A stretch of DNA of 64,000 nucleotides. It comes from Sipunculus nudus. Lineage: Eukaryota; Annelida; Sipuncula; Golfingiida; Sipunculidae. The notes beneath the pieces were generated by a model that saw only the letters and a program-made list of their open reading frames with translations, was not told the DNA's origin and searched no databases. Of this stretch, positions 1 through 10,320 are shown piece by piece. The number at the start of each line of letters is the position of its first letter. The first letter of the stretch is position 1. The stretch covers positions 51,217,429 to 51,281,428 of the forward strand of contig CM049312.1 in assembly GCA_026874595.1 (NCBI GenBank), given 5' to 3'. The position numbers and the translations under genes were made by a program.

Positions 1-430
1 TCAGCCCCCAGCTATTTGGTTGTTGGCTATGGGCCAGCGTGGAGTGCATGCCGGCTGGCTTCTGTGTATACTGTTGAGATATACAATTGTTATTGATACA
101 TGGGTTCAGAGGTTATGCTCCGACTTAGCTCTCAGTAATACAGCATTGATGTAGTAATTATCAGTTAACCCTGCAAACAGTACCTGGCCAGGTATTTGAC
201 TGGTATTTCCAGTGCAAGCCAGATGTGAATTATCTGTCAAGGCTGAAAGTAAACATAGAGTTCTGGTCAGACTTAGAGACAGCAGGTACTCTCTGCTGGT
301 TCCTGTGGCCATGTTAAATTTGTTTTATATATCAGACCTGATGTATGCGAGTGGCTGCACCCATAGACATGGATGACCCTCACATGTACAGGGCAATAAG
401 TTGGTGTTTAATTCATATATTAACAAAAAG
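1..430. other. No recognisable feature
   Basis: This stretch has no open frame with coding character, no tandem repeat and no resemblance to the element families elsewhere in the window. It is probably intronic or intergenic. Confidence 0.5.
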
Positions 431-1131
431 ACAAGCTGACTGGATGTTACCACCTGGGATTACCTGACTGGATGTTACCACCTGGGATAAGCCGACTGGA
501 TGTTACCACCTGGGATTACCTGACTGGATGTTACCACCTGGGATAGGCCAACTGGTTTTTACCACCTGGGATTACCTGACTTGATGTTACCACCTGGGAT
601 AAGCCGACTGGATTTTACCTCCTGGGATTACCTGACTGGATGTTACTACCTGGGATAAGCTTACTGGATGTTACCGCCTGTTAGCTGACTGGATGGTACC
701 ACCAGAGATTGGCTGATTGGTTATTACCACCTAGGATTAGCTAAGTGGATGTTACAACCTGGGATTACCTGACCTGATGTTACCACCAGGGATGAGCTGA
801 CTGGATTATACCACTTGGGATTACCTTACTAGATGTTACCACTTGGGAATACCTGACTGGATGCTAGTATCACTAGGGATTGGCTGACTGGATGTTACCA
901 CCAGGAACCTCTTGACTGGATGTTACCCCAGGGATTGGCAGACTGGATGTTACCACTAGGGACCTGCTGACTGGATGTTGCCACTAGGGACCTGTTGACT
1001 GGATGTTACCACTAGGGACCTGTTGACTGGATGTTACCACTAGGGACCTGTTGAATGGATGTTACCACTAGGGACCTGTTGACTTGATGTTACCACCAGG
1101 CACCTGTTGACTGGATGTTATTACATGTTAT
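431..1131 (+). repeat. 28-bp minisatellite, partly a 56-bp dimer
   Basis: About 25 tandem units centre on GACTGGATGTTACCACCTGG. In the left part, units ending ATTACCT alternate with units ending ATAAGCC or ATAGGCC, so the working period there is a 56-bp dimer. To the right the units drift to a GACTGGATGTTACCACTAGG form with a GACCTGTT tail, and this right block is more homogeneous. Single substitutions are scattered and small indels occur. No coding potential is apparent. Confidence 0.95.
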
Positions 1132-2053
1132 TACATTACTTCTGGACCTATACTTTAACATGTTTGACTGGTTATTTTTTGTTCACTAAGAACATAGTTG
1201 TGAAAGTAAAAGGAGCAAAATCATAGTTGATGTGGAGAATGTGAATTGATGATAATTTAGATCAATTAAAATCTCCTTTTTGGGAAAAATAAGAATTCGA
1301 GAGTCTAAGTGAAATGGTTTTCTGTCTCAGGATTTGAAATGGATGAACTGAAATAATCTGTATGTTGTGTGTAAAGTCTACACTGTCACAGATAGGGAAT
1401 AGACCTCGACAGACAGTCCCAGATGGACTGTTCACGGACCCTCTTTTGGAAACACATTTTTTTTATCACAGCCATGCTGTCAGGGAAGCTCCGCAGCGTT
1501 TGAGTGCGGAAACTGTTCTTTTATGACAGATGCCCACTATCTGCGAAGGCATTGGCACTGCTTTGACACAGTTTAACTGTGGCAAGATCAGGGAATGGGA
1601 GGGATTTCTACAGTCAGCCATGGACAATATAATGGATAATGGATAATGGCTGAGCAAGCACAGATTCCCACAGGTTGGGGGCGGTCAGTGTTGGGACTTT
1701 CACAGAAGCGCTATGGATTCTCATGACTGTGATGGATGTTACTTGATGGATGCCTGTATAAGGCAACCATCCTGCGACCCTACTGATCTGTACTCCTTCA
1801 GCAACGATCAACCACCAAAGACTAAGGTCAACAATGGACACATGTACAGAAGCGGGGATATGCACGGACAAGCACGATGGCATTACGGCTAATGGCAGTA
1901 GCATCGCTGTCTATCCACTGATTGGCTCATCTGTGCCAGCACCACAAAATTTTTTAACATTTCAAAATCTCTGTGGAGTTTGATGGACCAAAAACAGTCA
2001 GTAGGGATCATGGCAGGTGACGACAGACAAAGACATGGACTCTGTCTGATTCC
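1132..2053. other. No gene recognised
   Basis: This is mixed-composition DNA between the 28-bp array and the first transposable element. A 96-residue minus-strand frame at 1614-1904 has no convincing splice sites or domain character. I see no repeats other than a short ATGGATAATGGATAATGG run near 1630-1650. Confidence 0.5.
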
Positions 2054-2372
2054 TTAGGCCAGACTTTTTTATTTTTCGGTTTACAAACCCGCCAACCTCC
2101 GATTTCCTCATTTCAGAAAAAAAATAAAATTGGCATTTTGACTTTTTTTCCTTTTATATTACGTCGCCGAATCCAGCACGGTTGTTGACAAATGAATTGT
2201 TTAGTGACCATGTGTATTAGATCACCTCAAATGTTATAACTCTTATGATTGGCTAATAAGGTCACTTTCTTAATGACAGATGGAGGGTTTAAGCCAATCA
2301 AGATAGGGTATCCTTGGGCCATAAATGCAGTTGATTGGCCATCAAGTAGTCAAAAGATTCAGCAGGGAAATT

Positions 2373-2770
2373 GAGAATTCTTGGAGAGTTTTCAAAGTTT
2401 GTTTTCTGCACTACAGTACATTTTCAAACCAGCGTTTAGGTCATATTTGTTAAACATATTTGTTATAGATGGATGTGAATTAGAAAAGAATATTAGTTTG
2501 GTTGCATAGCGGCTTTACCAGCTTGCCACTTTTAATAACTTGCTGGATATACACACAAATTTACTTCTTTAGACTAATTATTGCACTCAAAGTCAGACGC
2601 TATTAATTACTGCGAATTGGCTAAGTTTCACAAGTTTACTCTTAAAAATATTATAACTTGTCAAAACTAAAAAATGTAGTCTTGTAACGCTTAAAAGAAA
2701 ATTACTGAACAGATGAAATTATATACTGCATGAGGTCGTCATGTACTCTTTGAAAACTCCAGGAATTCTC
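2373..2770. repeat. Short imperfect inverted-repeat pair
   Basis: GAGAATTCTTGGAGAGTTTTCAAAG (as two parts, near 2373-2397) recurs inverted with two or three differences at about 2748-2770. The pair encloses about 350 bp within the left part of the first TTA-flanked element. It may be an internal fold of that element or the remains of a small nested one. Confidence 0.5.
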
Positions 2771-2968
2771 AAGGTTTCTGCAGTATTTCCGACTATCTGT
2801 AGTCTTAGTGGCACAGTTTTATGTGAAGCGTTGCAGCGCGTTGGCTTTGTGGATATTTTTAAAGTCGAAACAAAAGCAAGCTAAAATGAAAGCCATTTAA
2901 AATGCAGAAACTTTGAAAGATTCATTTAATTGTTCCAAACGGATGTGATGGAAGCTTTGATGTGTATG

Positions 2969-3490
2969 TGTCAGAGACGAGATTAAAATCCAGGCGGATT
3001 TTAAATTCGCCTAGACGAGATTGCGATTGTGATCTCGCCTAGGCGAGATTGCAATTGTGATCTCGGCTAGACGGATTTTAAACTCGCCTAGACAAGATCA
3101 CAATCGCAATCTCGCCTAGGCGAGATTAAAATCCATCATGGAGCAGGCCAGGATTTTAATCTCGCCTAGGCCAGTTTAAAATCCGTCTGGTGTCATCCAG
3201 GCGAGTTTAAAATCAGCCTGATATTACTTAGGCGAGTTTAAAATCTGCCTAGGCGAGATTAAAATAGTGATCTGATCTAATTTCCTAATATATTAAGCAT
3301 TGTAATTGACATATGAAAGATGTTTTCAGTCGGATTTTCAATATTTTAACACTGAATGGTTATATATAGTTAATAGGTAATATATTTATTAATATTTACA
3401 GAATATTATAGTATTAATGTAATAATTAACTTTTTTACAGTAATGTAATAGTTATTCATGTGATAATTAACATTAATTTTGGAAACAGAA
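2969..3490 (+). repeat. Left inverted arm of foldback element
   Basis: The outer ~300 bp consist of head-to-head and head-to-tail copies of CTCGCCTAGGCGAG cores joined by GATTTTAAA or GATTGCGATTGTGAT linkers. The inner ~200 bp are AT-rich and also mirrored in the right arm, including AACACTGAATGGTTAT. Confidence 0.9.
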
Positions 3491-3564
3491 TTATGAAATA
3501 GCTATTTGATTATTATTTGCACCTTTGATGTGTTTCATGTGGTCTACAGCATCCTTATCATACT

Positions 3565-3596
3565 GTTATGGAGTGAGAAAGGGCATATTTGTGACT
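3565..3596 (+). repeat. Perfect 32-bp inner inverted repeat, left copy
   Basis: The segment beginning GTTATGGAGTGAGAAAGGGC is repeated without a mismatch in inverted orientation at 4531-4562. It lies beyond the continuous match of the arms, so the fold of the element reaches at least this far, with about 1.1 kb extra DNA on the right side. Confidence 0.9.
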
Positions 3597-3683
3597 GTGA
3601 GGGGGGATCTTCATTCTTCACTCCAGCTGGCAGCATTGTCAGTTTTTCTGGTGCTGATGTGCTGGAAGTGAATCCCTGTTCAA

Positions 3684-3790
3684 CCACCATAATGATACAG
3701 GACCCGGTCTCCACCATAATGATACAAGACCCGGTCTCCACCAAAAATGATATAGTACCCGGATTCTCCACCATTATGATACAATGTGGG
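3684..3790 (+). repeat. 27-bp tandem repeat, about 3.5 copies
   Basis: Units start CCACCATAATGATACAGGAC at 3684, 3711, 3738 and 3768; the last spacing is 30 bp. The array sits in the core of the foldback element. Both strands are open through it, which explains the overlapping chance frames here. Confidence 0.9.
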
Positions 3791-4530
3791 GTTGGGGATA
3801 TCCCCACCTGTATCACATACGGTTGCTGTGTTTGTGGCTGACAATGTTCCAAGACCAGTTTGATGACAGAAGCCTTTATTCACAGGACAGAGTCTGGGCC
3901 AGTCTTTGCTGAGGCCCTGCAGTGCCCAGCTAGACATGGTCCCTCTCTCTCTCTGACTCTCTGTGCGCACTACAGATAGTTTTGTTACAGAGCTTTCACG
4001 TGACACATGAGACGTACATATCCATATTTCTGCATTTCGTCATAAAAGCTAAACCTTATTGGATGACTCAAAGTAGGTCACAATTACATCAGAGTTGTAA
4101 ATGTTCTACCTAACTTTCGTGAGATCTGATTCGACAAAAGTGCTACGGAAAATCCCAAGTCTGACCTGACATACATCCAGTTATAGACTGACCTACAAGT
4201 CCTATTTGGAGGACAGTGCTTATATACACATGTGGAGTCTCATAAAATAACATGTTTTAATTGTGTTCTACCATTCCCTCATAAAGACTAAACACATAAG
4301 TCATTCTGTGACAATATTTCTGTTTGTACAGACTTAAAATAGACCTTAATGGTTTGGTGTACTGTTCTCTGATTAAATTGGGAGAGAAGCCTATATGTGT
4401 GTATGACCAGATGACTAGTTGTCTGTGTCATCAATTATGAGAAGTCATTAATTGTTCAGTCTGACATGCCTGAAACTGAGCTTGTATATGTGAAATATGA
4501 AATGTGAAATATTCCTTGAAATATGTGTTA

Positions 4531-4562
4531 AGTCACAAATATGCCCTTTCTCACTCCATAAC
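4531..4562 (-). repeat. Perfect 32-bp inner inverted repeat, right copy
   Basis: This is the exact reverse complement of 3565-3596. The 934 bp between the two copies form the core of the foldback element. Confidence 0.9.
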
Positions 4563-4796
4563 AATACCAATTATTTGCAAAACATTTATTAATCTTTATT
4601 TTTTTTTTCTCCAGTTTTCTTAACAACCTTGTGTTAGTAAATATCACTAATAATTTTTACAAAAAAATAATTTGTAATTGTATTCAAATATATGGCAATT
4701 AGAGAGTAACAAGAGGTATATTGAAGCACAGTTATAAGATATTATGAAGAGCAAATCTGGGGGAAAAAGTCATCCAGTTGCATATTGAATCAATCA

Positions 4797-4826
4797 TAGA
4801 TAGATAGATAGACAGATAGATAGATT
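4797..4826 (+). repeat. (TAGA)n microsatellite
   Basis: A run of about seven TAGA units with one GACA variant, in the right half of the foldback element. Confidence 0.9.
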
Positions 4827-5679
4827 AGTCTAGATAGCTATTACTTCACTATTTAATGAGTATATTACACATTAACATAAACAATCATCCTATTTGATAG
4901 TTCTTACAGGACAAACAGAACAAATTAGTTGGTTGATCTAGTTCAAATGTTTCTTTTCACCCAGGTATTCAACACTCAACAGTCAAAACATGTACACTTA
5001 TGGTACAAAATATGCAGGGTATCAGTATTTATGATGGACTTTGATACACCGTCCTTTTTTTTGGTAATTAAACATCATATGAGAAAAGGTAAAAGTTGAT
5101 ACACAGATGTATGCATGTGAATATTTCTTTGTCTTATTTAGTCTTTTCTTATAATGTATATAATATTCTTCTGATTTTTTTTAATGTTTTGTGAGGCATT
5201 TTGTGAAGCTTCAATATTTATGTAGACTGTGTTACAAGATAACTGCCTTTTTTTGGACAGTATTATATCATATCAGAAAAAATATAATTTCTAGATTCAT
5301 AGAGTAATAGATCATTTATGCATGTGAACATGCATTGAATTATATTGATAAAAAATAAATGAGCTATGTTCCTTTTGTCTTTTTAAAATACTACATTACT
5401 AATATTACTAATACCAGTTTCCCTTCAAATTAATATTGACAACAAAATTATTATGTAAATAATCAGCAGCAGCCCACATCATATATCATTTGAATATGCC
5501 ATATACAATACCAATGTAAGTTTCTTATTACCTAGTTTATAAATAAAAATATAAAATAAAAAAATTAATGTTAATTATTACATAAATATTATAATATTCT
5601 GTAAATATTATTAAATATATATTACTTGTGAACTATACATAACCATATTAATAAAAAATATTTAATATAAAATATTCCA

Positions 5680-6155
5680 TTTCCAAAATTAATGTTAATT
5701 ATTACATTAATAATATAATATTCTGTAAATATTAATAAATATATAACTTGTGAACTATACATAACCATTCAGTGTTAAAATATTGAAAATCTGACTGAAA
5801 ACATCTTTCCTAAGTCAATTACAATGCATAATTTATTGGGAAATTAGATCATATCACTATTTTAATCTCGCCTAGGCAGATTTTAAACTCGCCCAAGTGA
5901 TATCAGGCAGATTTTAAACTCGCCTGGATGACACCAGACAGATTTTAAACTCGCCTAGGCGAGATTAAAATCCTGGCCTGCTCCATGATGGATTTTAATC
6001 TCGCCTAGGCGAGATTGTGATTGTGATCTCGTCTAGGCGAGTTTAAAATCCATCTAGCTGAGATCACAATTGCAATCTTGCCTAGGCGAGATCACAATCG
6101 CAATCTCATCTAGGCGAATTTAAAATCCGCCTGGATTTCAATCTCGTCTCTGACA
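5680..6155 (-). repeat. Right inverted arm of foldback element
   Basis: This is the mirror of 2969-3490. Just inside it, about 5560-5680 repeats the AT-rich inner arm sequence (TTAATGTTAATTATTACAT to the ACTATACATAACCAT motif) in direct orientation. The right arm therefore carries a partial tandem duplication that the left arm lacks. Confidence 0.9.
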
Positions 6156-7360
6156 TATGAATGCCGAAAAGCAATTCCGGACTGACAGTGGCCAAGTGAC
6201 GGCATATTAAAATGAGTACGGTACGTACTGTCACGGCCATGGTAGGAAATGCAGATGAATAAATAAAGATTATTAATACTTTTTAAAATTTTGAAATATT
6301 TGAATAATTCAATGTGATCTCCAATGGAAACCTCACTTTATTAGCAGTTGTTGTATATTCAAAGGACTGTCAAACATGCACAACACCAAAAAGGAAAGGT
6401 CATGGTCATGAATCAAACAACTTGCGTTCCATGTTGTTGACATTTGATAAACATTAGGCTGCAAGTCGCATATTGTCATTGTTATTGTCATTCATGAAAG
6501 AAAAATAAAAACTGCAGTCTATCATGCTAGCAGTGAATATTTAGTTTTCTCCTTGCATATCTGACAAAAAATATATTATTTTATATTTGTATAAGTGTTT
6601 GATTGGTCTTTAATTTGTAAAACTTTATAAAATAGGCAGTTCACTTGGCAGGGACAGTGACTGAATTTTTATTTCAGGTGTGTATGAAGTCATAAGTTTT
6701 ACTGTTTGAACTTTTATTTGTCATTAATTTACCTTCAGTGACATTTGAATGGCTTGAAATAACATGGCACACACAAGATTCATGTGGAAAACTCAAGAGG
6801 ATGATGATAATATTTTAATTTTTATATATTATTTTATATTTTATACAGGTTTATATAGAGCCATTTAAATATGAATTTTATAACCCAACTGTACAATACA
6901 GGATTCAGGAACACCAGTATCCAGGTTTGTTCCAATTTTTTTTTTTTTCCTACCTCCTACCTATCACTCTTGTCAATCATGTTTGTAAACCAAAGAATTA
7001 AAAAAGTCTGGCCTTAGGCCTAAAAAAAAAAGGTCTTTGTTTCCGATTACATGCCAGAGAAAAATAGGGAAGGTAGGTCGGGAATTTTTTTTTTTTAAAT
7101 TTTTTTTTAATTCAGTTTATGCGACATATTTTCAGAATAAAATGGTAGATAGAATTATGTTAATGCATATCTGTGCCAATCCGTGTACAGTATGATCAAA
7201 TATTGACCCATTAGAACCATTTTCTCTTGGAGAAATAGGTGTTTGTTCAATCTCTTATAAGAAGTGAAGCGAAGTAACTTTCAAGGAATGATCACCTGGT
7301 CACTGACAAATAATTGTATCCGCCAAAACAGAGTTTTGCGGATACTATGTTTTCAGCTGG

Positions 7361-7361
<1 letters not shown>

Positions 7362-7397
<36 letters not shown>
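7362..7397 (+). repeat. (CGC)12 microsatellite
   Basis: A trinucleotide run directly after the 5' hairpin of the element. A shorter GCCGCCGCC occupies the same place in the relative at 55379, so the run is part of the family design. Confidence 0.95.
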
Positions 7398-7560
7398 GTA
7401 GGTGTCCGGAGAACTCCTCCGTAACCGCTGGGCGGAATTTTCCGAAACCCGGGATTATGTTCGGGTCACATGTGAACTGCTGCGCCCCGATTTTGTTTTG
7501 ACCTCTGACCTTTCCTCTGCGCTCTGCGTCCGTTTGTGCGTCTGTTTCCACACATAAACC

Positions 7561-8940
7561 CACATATCTCGGGAACCTTTTGACCGATCAGGAAAATTTT
7601 TTTGCACAAATGTAGCCCTTGGAGAGCTTTATAACATACACCAAAAATGGTGGCGCCACCTGCAACCATGTTTGCACAGTGTCCATCTGTTCGTCTGCCT
7701 TGGGTTAAAATCACTCATATCTCTGCAGTGACTTGACTAATTCACCTGAAATTCGGCATGCGCAAACATCCTGGATAGCTTTTCTGATTTTATGACAGGT
7801 GGCGCCACCTACATTCACGTTGACGCTGCAGACATCCAAGCTCATATCTCGGGAACCGTTTGACCGATCAGGAAAATTCTTTTGCACAAATGTAGCCCTT
7901 GGAGAGCTTTATAACATACACCAAAAATGGTGGCGCCACCTGCAACCATGTTTGCACAGTGTCCATCTGTTCGTCTGCCTTGGGTTAAAATCACTCATAT
8001 CTCTGCAGTGACTTGACTAATTCACCTGAAATTTGGCATGCGTATACATCCTGGATAGCTTATCTGATTTTATGACAGGTGGCGCCACCTACATTCACGT
8101 TTACGCTGCAGACATCCAAGCTCATATCTCGGGAACCGTTTGACCGATCAGGAAAATTCTTTTGCACAAATGTAGCCCTTGGAGAGCTTTATAACATACA
8201 CCAAAAATGGTGCCGCTACCTGCAACCATGTTTGTACAGTGTCCATCTGTTTGTCTGCCTTGGGTTAAAATCACTCATATCTCTGCAGTGACTTGACTAA
8301 TTCACCTGAAATTTGGCATGCGTATACATCCTGGATAGCTTTTCTGATTTTATGACAGGTGGCGCCACCTACATTCATGTTTACGCTGCAGACATCCAAG
8401 CTCATATCTCAGGAACCGTTTGATTGATCAGGAAAATTTTTTTGCACAAATGTAGCCCTTGGAGAGCTTTATAACATACACAAAAAATGGTGGCGCCACC
8501 TGCAACCATGTTTGCACAGTGTCCAGCTGTTCGTCTGCCTTGGGTTAAAATCACTCATATCTCTGCAGTGGTTTGACTAATTCACCTGAAATTCTGCATG
8601 CTTATACATCCTGGATAGCTTTTCTGATTTTATGACAGGTGGCGCCACCTACAATCAAGTTTACGCTGCAGACATCCAAGCTCATATCTAGGGAACCGTT
8701 TGACCAATTGGGCCAAAATTTTGCATGTGTATAGTTCTCACAAAGCTCTTTATCATACGCTAAACTGGTGGCGCCACCTGCAACCCTTTTTTGCACAGCG
8801 TCCATCTGTTTGTCTGTCAAGGGCAAAAATCACTCATATACAATATAGTGGTTTGACTTATCTGCCTTAAATTTTGCATATGTATACAACTTGGACGGCT
8901 TTCTGGATTTTTTGGTAGGTAGCGCAACCTACATACACAA
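7561..8940 (+). repeat. 280-bp tandem array, about five units
   Basis: The palindromic motif beginning GGCGCCACCTACAT recurs at 7801, 8081, 8361 and 8641, with a decayed copy at 8921; every spacing is exactly 280 bp. Each unit is itself a diverged dimer: both halves carry CTCATATCTC, a TTTGACC/CTTGACT segment, a TTTTGCACA/TTTGGCAT segment and TGGAxAGCTTT, and each half ends near GGTGGCGCCACC. The last unit is the most diverged. The pattern suggests amplification with strict length conservation. Confidence 0.95.
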
Positions 8941-9038
8941 TTTGGCTGCAGACATCCATGCTGATATGCAACACTTCACCCGTTCCACTCTGATTTAGGC
9001 GGATACAAGTAGTCGCTTGTCGACTACCCGTATTCTAG

Positions 9039-10017
9039 TTAAAGTTGGCGATCAGACAGGTTTATCTTCTTAGGGTAACATGAGCGGCCGTCCATTCATT
9101 CGCCCTCAGAAATTGCGAAATGACACTGTTGAACCATGATGTAGTATGCACGCATTAAGTTGGGGGAAAATAAAGTGATCATAACATCGGTATATTTGTT
9201 TAAAATAAGAAATGTACATCAGCAATCCGCCGGTGTCAAATTGGACATCGCAGTTATGAATATGCGCTTATCATTTACCGCCGTTGTATAAAAAAAATAT
9301 CGCCAAAAATGAATAATCACCATGTGTGACTACCTAATTTGGGTTTAACTTTTCGTTACATGACCGGCCAACGTTCATTAAATCGTTCGTTTTTACTCCT
9401 GCCAGCGCCCGAGCGCAGGTTCAGGTGATCATTGACAGAACAAATACGGGTACATATGTACCCGAATAGGTAACCACGGTTACATGCAGTGATGAAACGT
9501 CATGTCATTGGTTCATTTCAACTCATTTGCATAGCCGAAGACGGCACTGAATTCCGAATATTGCCGACTAGCGACCGTGCATACAAGCGGGCCATTAATG
9601 AGGCCTTACGGAAGATGCAAATTTTCGGGGCTTAGGGCAAATTTGAAAGATCTCGAATCAGTTCTCAGACGGGTCACGGCTATCAGACATTTGCGGAGGA
9701 GGCCACGTTCATAGCTTGAAAGAAGCTGCTTATTTCTCCAGTGGAACACTTTTGATATTTATCTGCTTCCTATAAATTAAAAAAAAGTTGTTGCGCAGAA
9801 CTACGTTCTAAGCTTACGAACCCGCTTATGAATATGACCTTCCACACGCCGTTTTTGCGGGTATATTTGAACTGTCAGTGACGATCTCAGAACATCGTAG
9901 TTTGTATCTGTATGACAGATTAAAGTTGTCGACATTAAGTCGTACTTCACCTAAAAATTCCACACGCAAACCTCAACTTTTACTGGTTTTGCAATCAGAA
10001 TCCAAATAAAAATTTTA
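9039..10017. other. Internal part of TTA-flanked element 2
   Basis: This is GC-richer unique-looking DNA. The portion 9430-9790 recurs at 28795-29140 with many substitutions. It holds the perfect 18-bp palindrome CGGGTACATATGTACCCG at 9447-9464, then a GTAACC-AC-GGTTAC stem, then an ATTGGTTCATT / ATTTGCAT cluster that is kept in the other copy. No open frame is preserved in both copies. Confidence 0.6.
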
Positions 10018-10198
10018 GGGTCGCACAGTATATCTAGGGTCGGTCGGGTAACCGGAAACAAAGACCTTTTTTTTACGCCTTATGTTTCACTAGAGATTAT
10101 TAACGGATCACCAGGGATGGTCCTTAGCAGCCCAGCTGTGATGATGATCCCTGGTGAGATCCATGACAGAGTGACCAAAGCTTAATGGGCAAACTGAC

Positions 10199-10320
10199 AT
10201 GATCTGTATGGTTTGTAATGGATGACTTTAAATGGTTTGTATGGTTTGTAATGGATGACTTTAAATGGTTTGTATGGTTTGTAATGGATGACTTTAAATG
10301 GTTTGTATGTTTTGTAATAG
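10199..10320 (+). repeat. 33-bp tandem repeat, about 3.5 copies
   Basis: The unit starts ATGGTTTGTAATGGATGACT and continues TTAAATGGTTTGT. Copies are nearly identical, which suggests a recent origin. Confidence 0.95.

Larger units (their letters stand above)
2969..6155. mobile_element. Foldback-like element with long modular inverted arms
   Basis: The ends read TGTCAGAGACGAGATT on both strands and are flanked by TATG at 2965-2968 and 6156-6159, a likely 4-bp target duplication. The left arm (2969 to about 3490) and right arm (about 5680-6155) match closely as inverted copies over roughly 480-520 bp. The outer half of each arm is built of repeated GATTTTAAACTCGCCTAGGCGAGAT-type modules, here quoted as CTCGCCTAGGCGAG cores. 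The interior is AT-rich with no transposase frame. The design recalls foldback elements; the superfamily is not determined, since a 4-bp duplication does not match the 9 bp of classic FB/Mutator elements. Confidence 0.8.
2057..7013. mobile_element. PIF/Harbinger-like non-autonomous element, copy 1
   Basis: The left end begins GGCCAGACTTTTTTA and continues to GGTTTACAAAC. The right end, read on the minus strand, begins with the same GGCCAGACTTTTTTA and also reaches GGTTTACAAAC, giving terminal inverted repeats of about 33 bp with a few differences. TTA flanks both sides (2054-2056 and 7014-7016). A 3-bp TTA/TAA duplication with ends starting GGC/GGG is typical of PIF/Harbinger transposons; the assignment is inference because no transposase frame is present. 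About 3.2 kb of its length is a second, nested foldback element (2969-6155), so the element's own DNA is about 1.8 kb. It abuts another TTA-flanked element on its right. Confidence 0.7.
7316..9038 (+). mobile_element. Hairpin-initiated element (GGATAC family), Helentron/HINE-like
   Basis: The 5' end forms a hairpin, GTATCCGCCAAAAC then GTTTTGCGGATAC around AGA, followed by TATG and a (CGC)12 run. The body is a 280-bp tandem array. Near the 3' end GGCGGATACA is an inverted copy of the first 5' arm. It is followed by a perfect 7-bp stem (GTAGTCG / CGACTAC, 9009-9027) and then CTAG-TT about 10 nt later. Inverted subterminal arms, a central tandem array, a 3' hairpin and a TT junction are known features of Helentron-derived non-autonomous elements. 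The class is inferred; no protein is encoded. Confidence 0.65.
7017..10079. mobile_element. PIF/Harbinger-like non-autonomous element, copy 2
   Basis: The left end GGCCTAAAAAAAAAAGGTCT continues TTGTTTCCGATTAC. The right end, read on the minus strand, is GGCGTAAAAAAAAGGTCTTT continuing GTTTCCGGTTAC, giving inverted repeats of about 38 bp. TTA lies on both sides (7014-7016 and 10080-10082), and the left one is shared with the preceding element. A 1.7-kb hairpin element is nested at 7316-9038. The region 9039-10079 is of higher GC than its surroundings and has relatives at 28795-29240. No transposase frame was seen, so it is called non-autonomous. Confidence 0.7.

Noticed and set aside
3506-4006. 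Frames of 102-111 residues on both strands
   Set aside because: They run through the 27-bp repeat in the core of the foldback element; there is no splice support or protein-like character.
7799-8291. Two near-identical 70-residue frames
   Set aside because: They are the same reading of successive 280-bp tandem units, and stops or changes accumulate in the other units.
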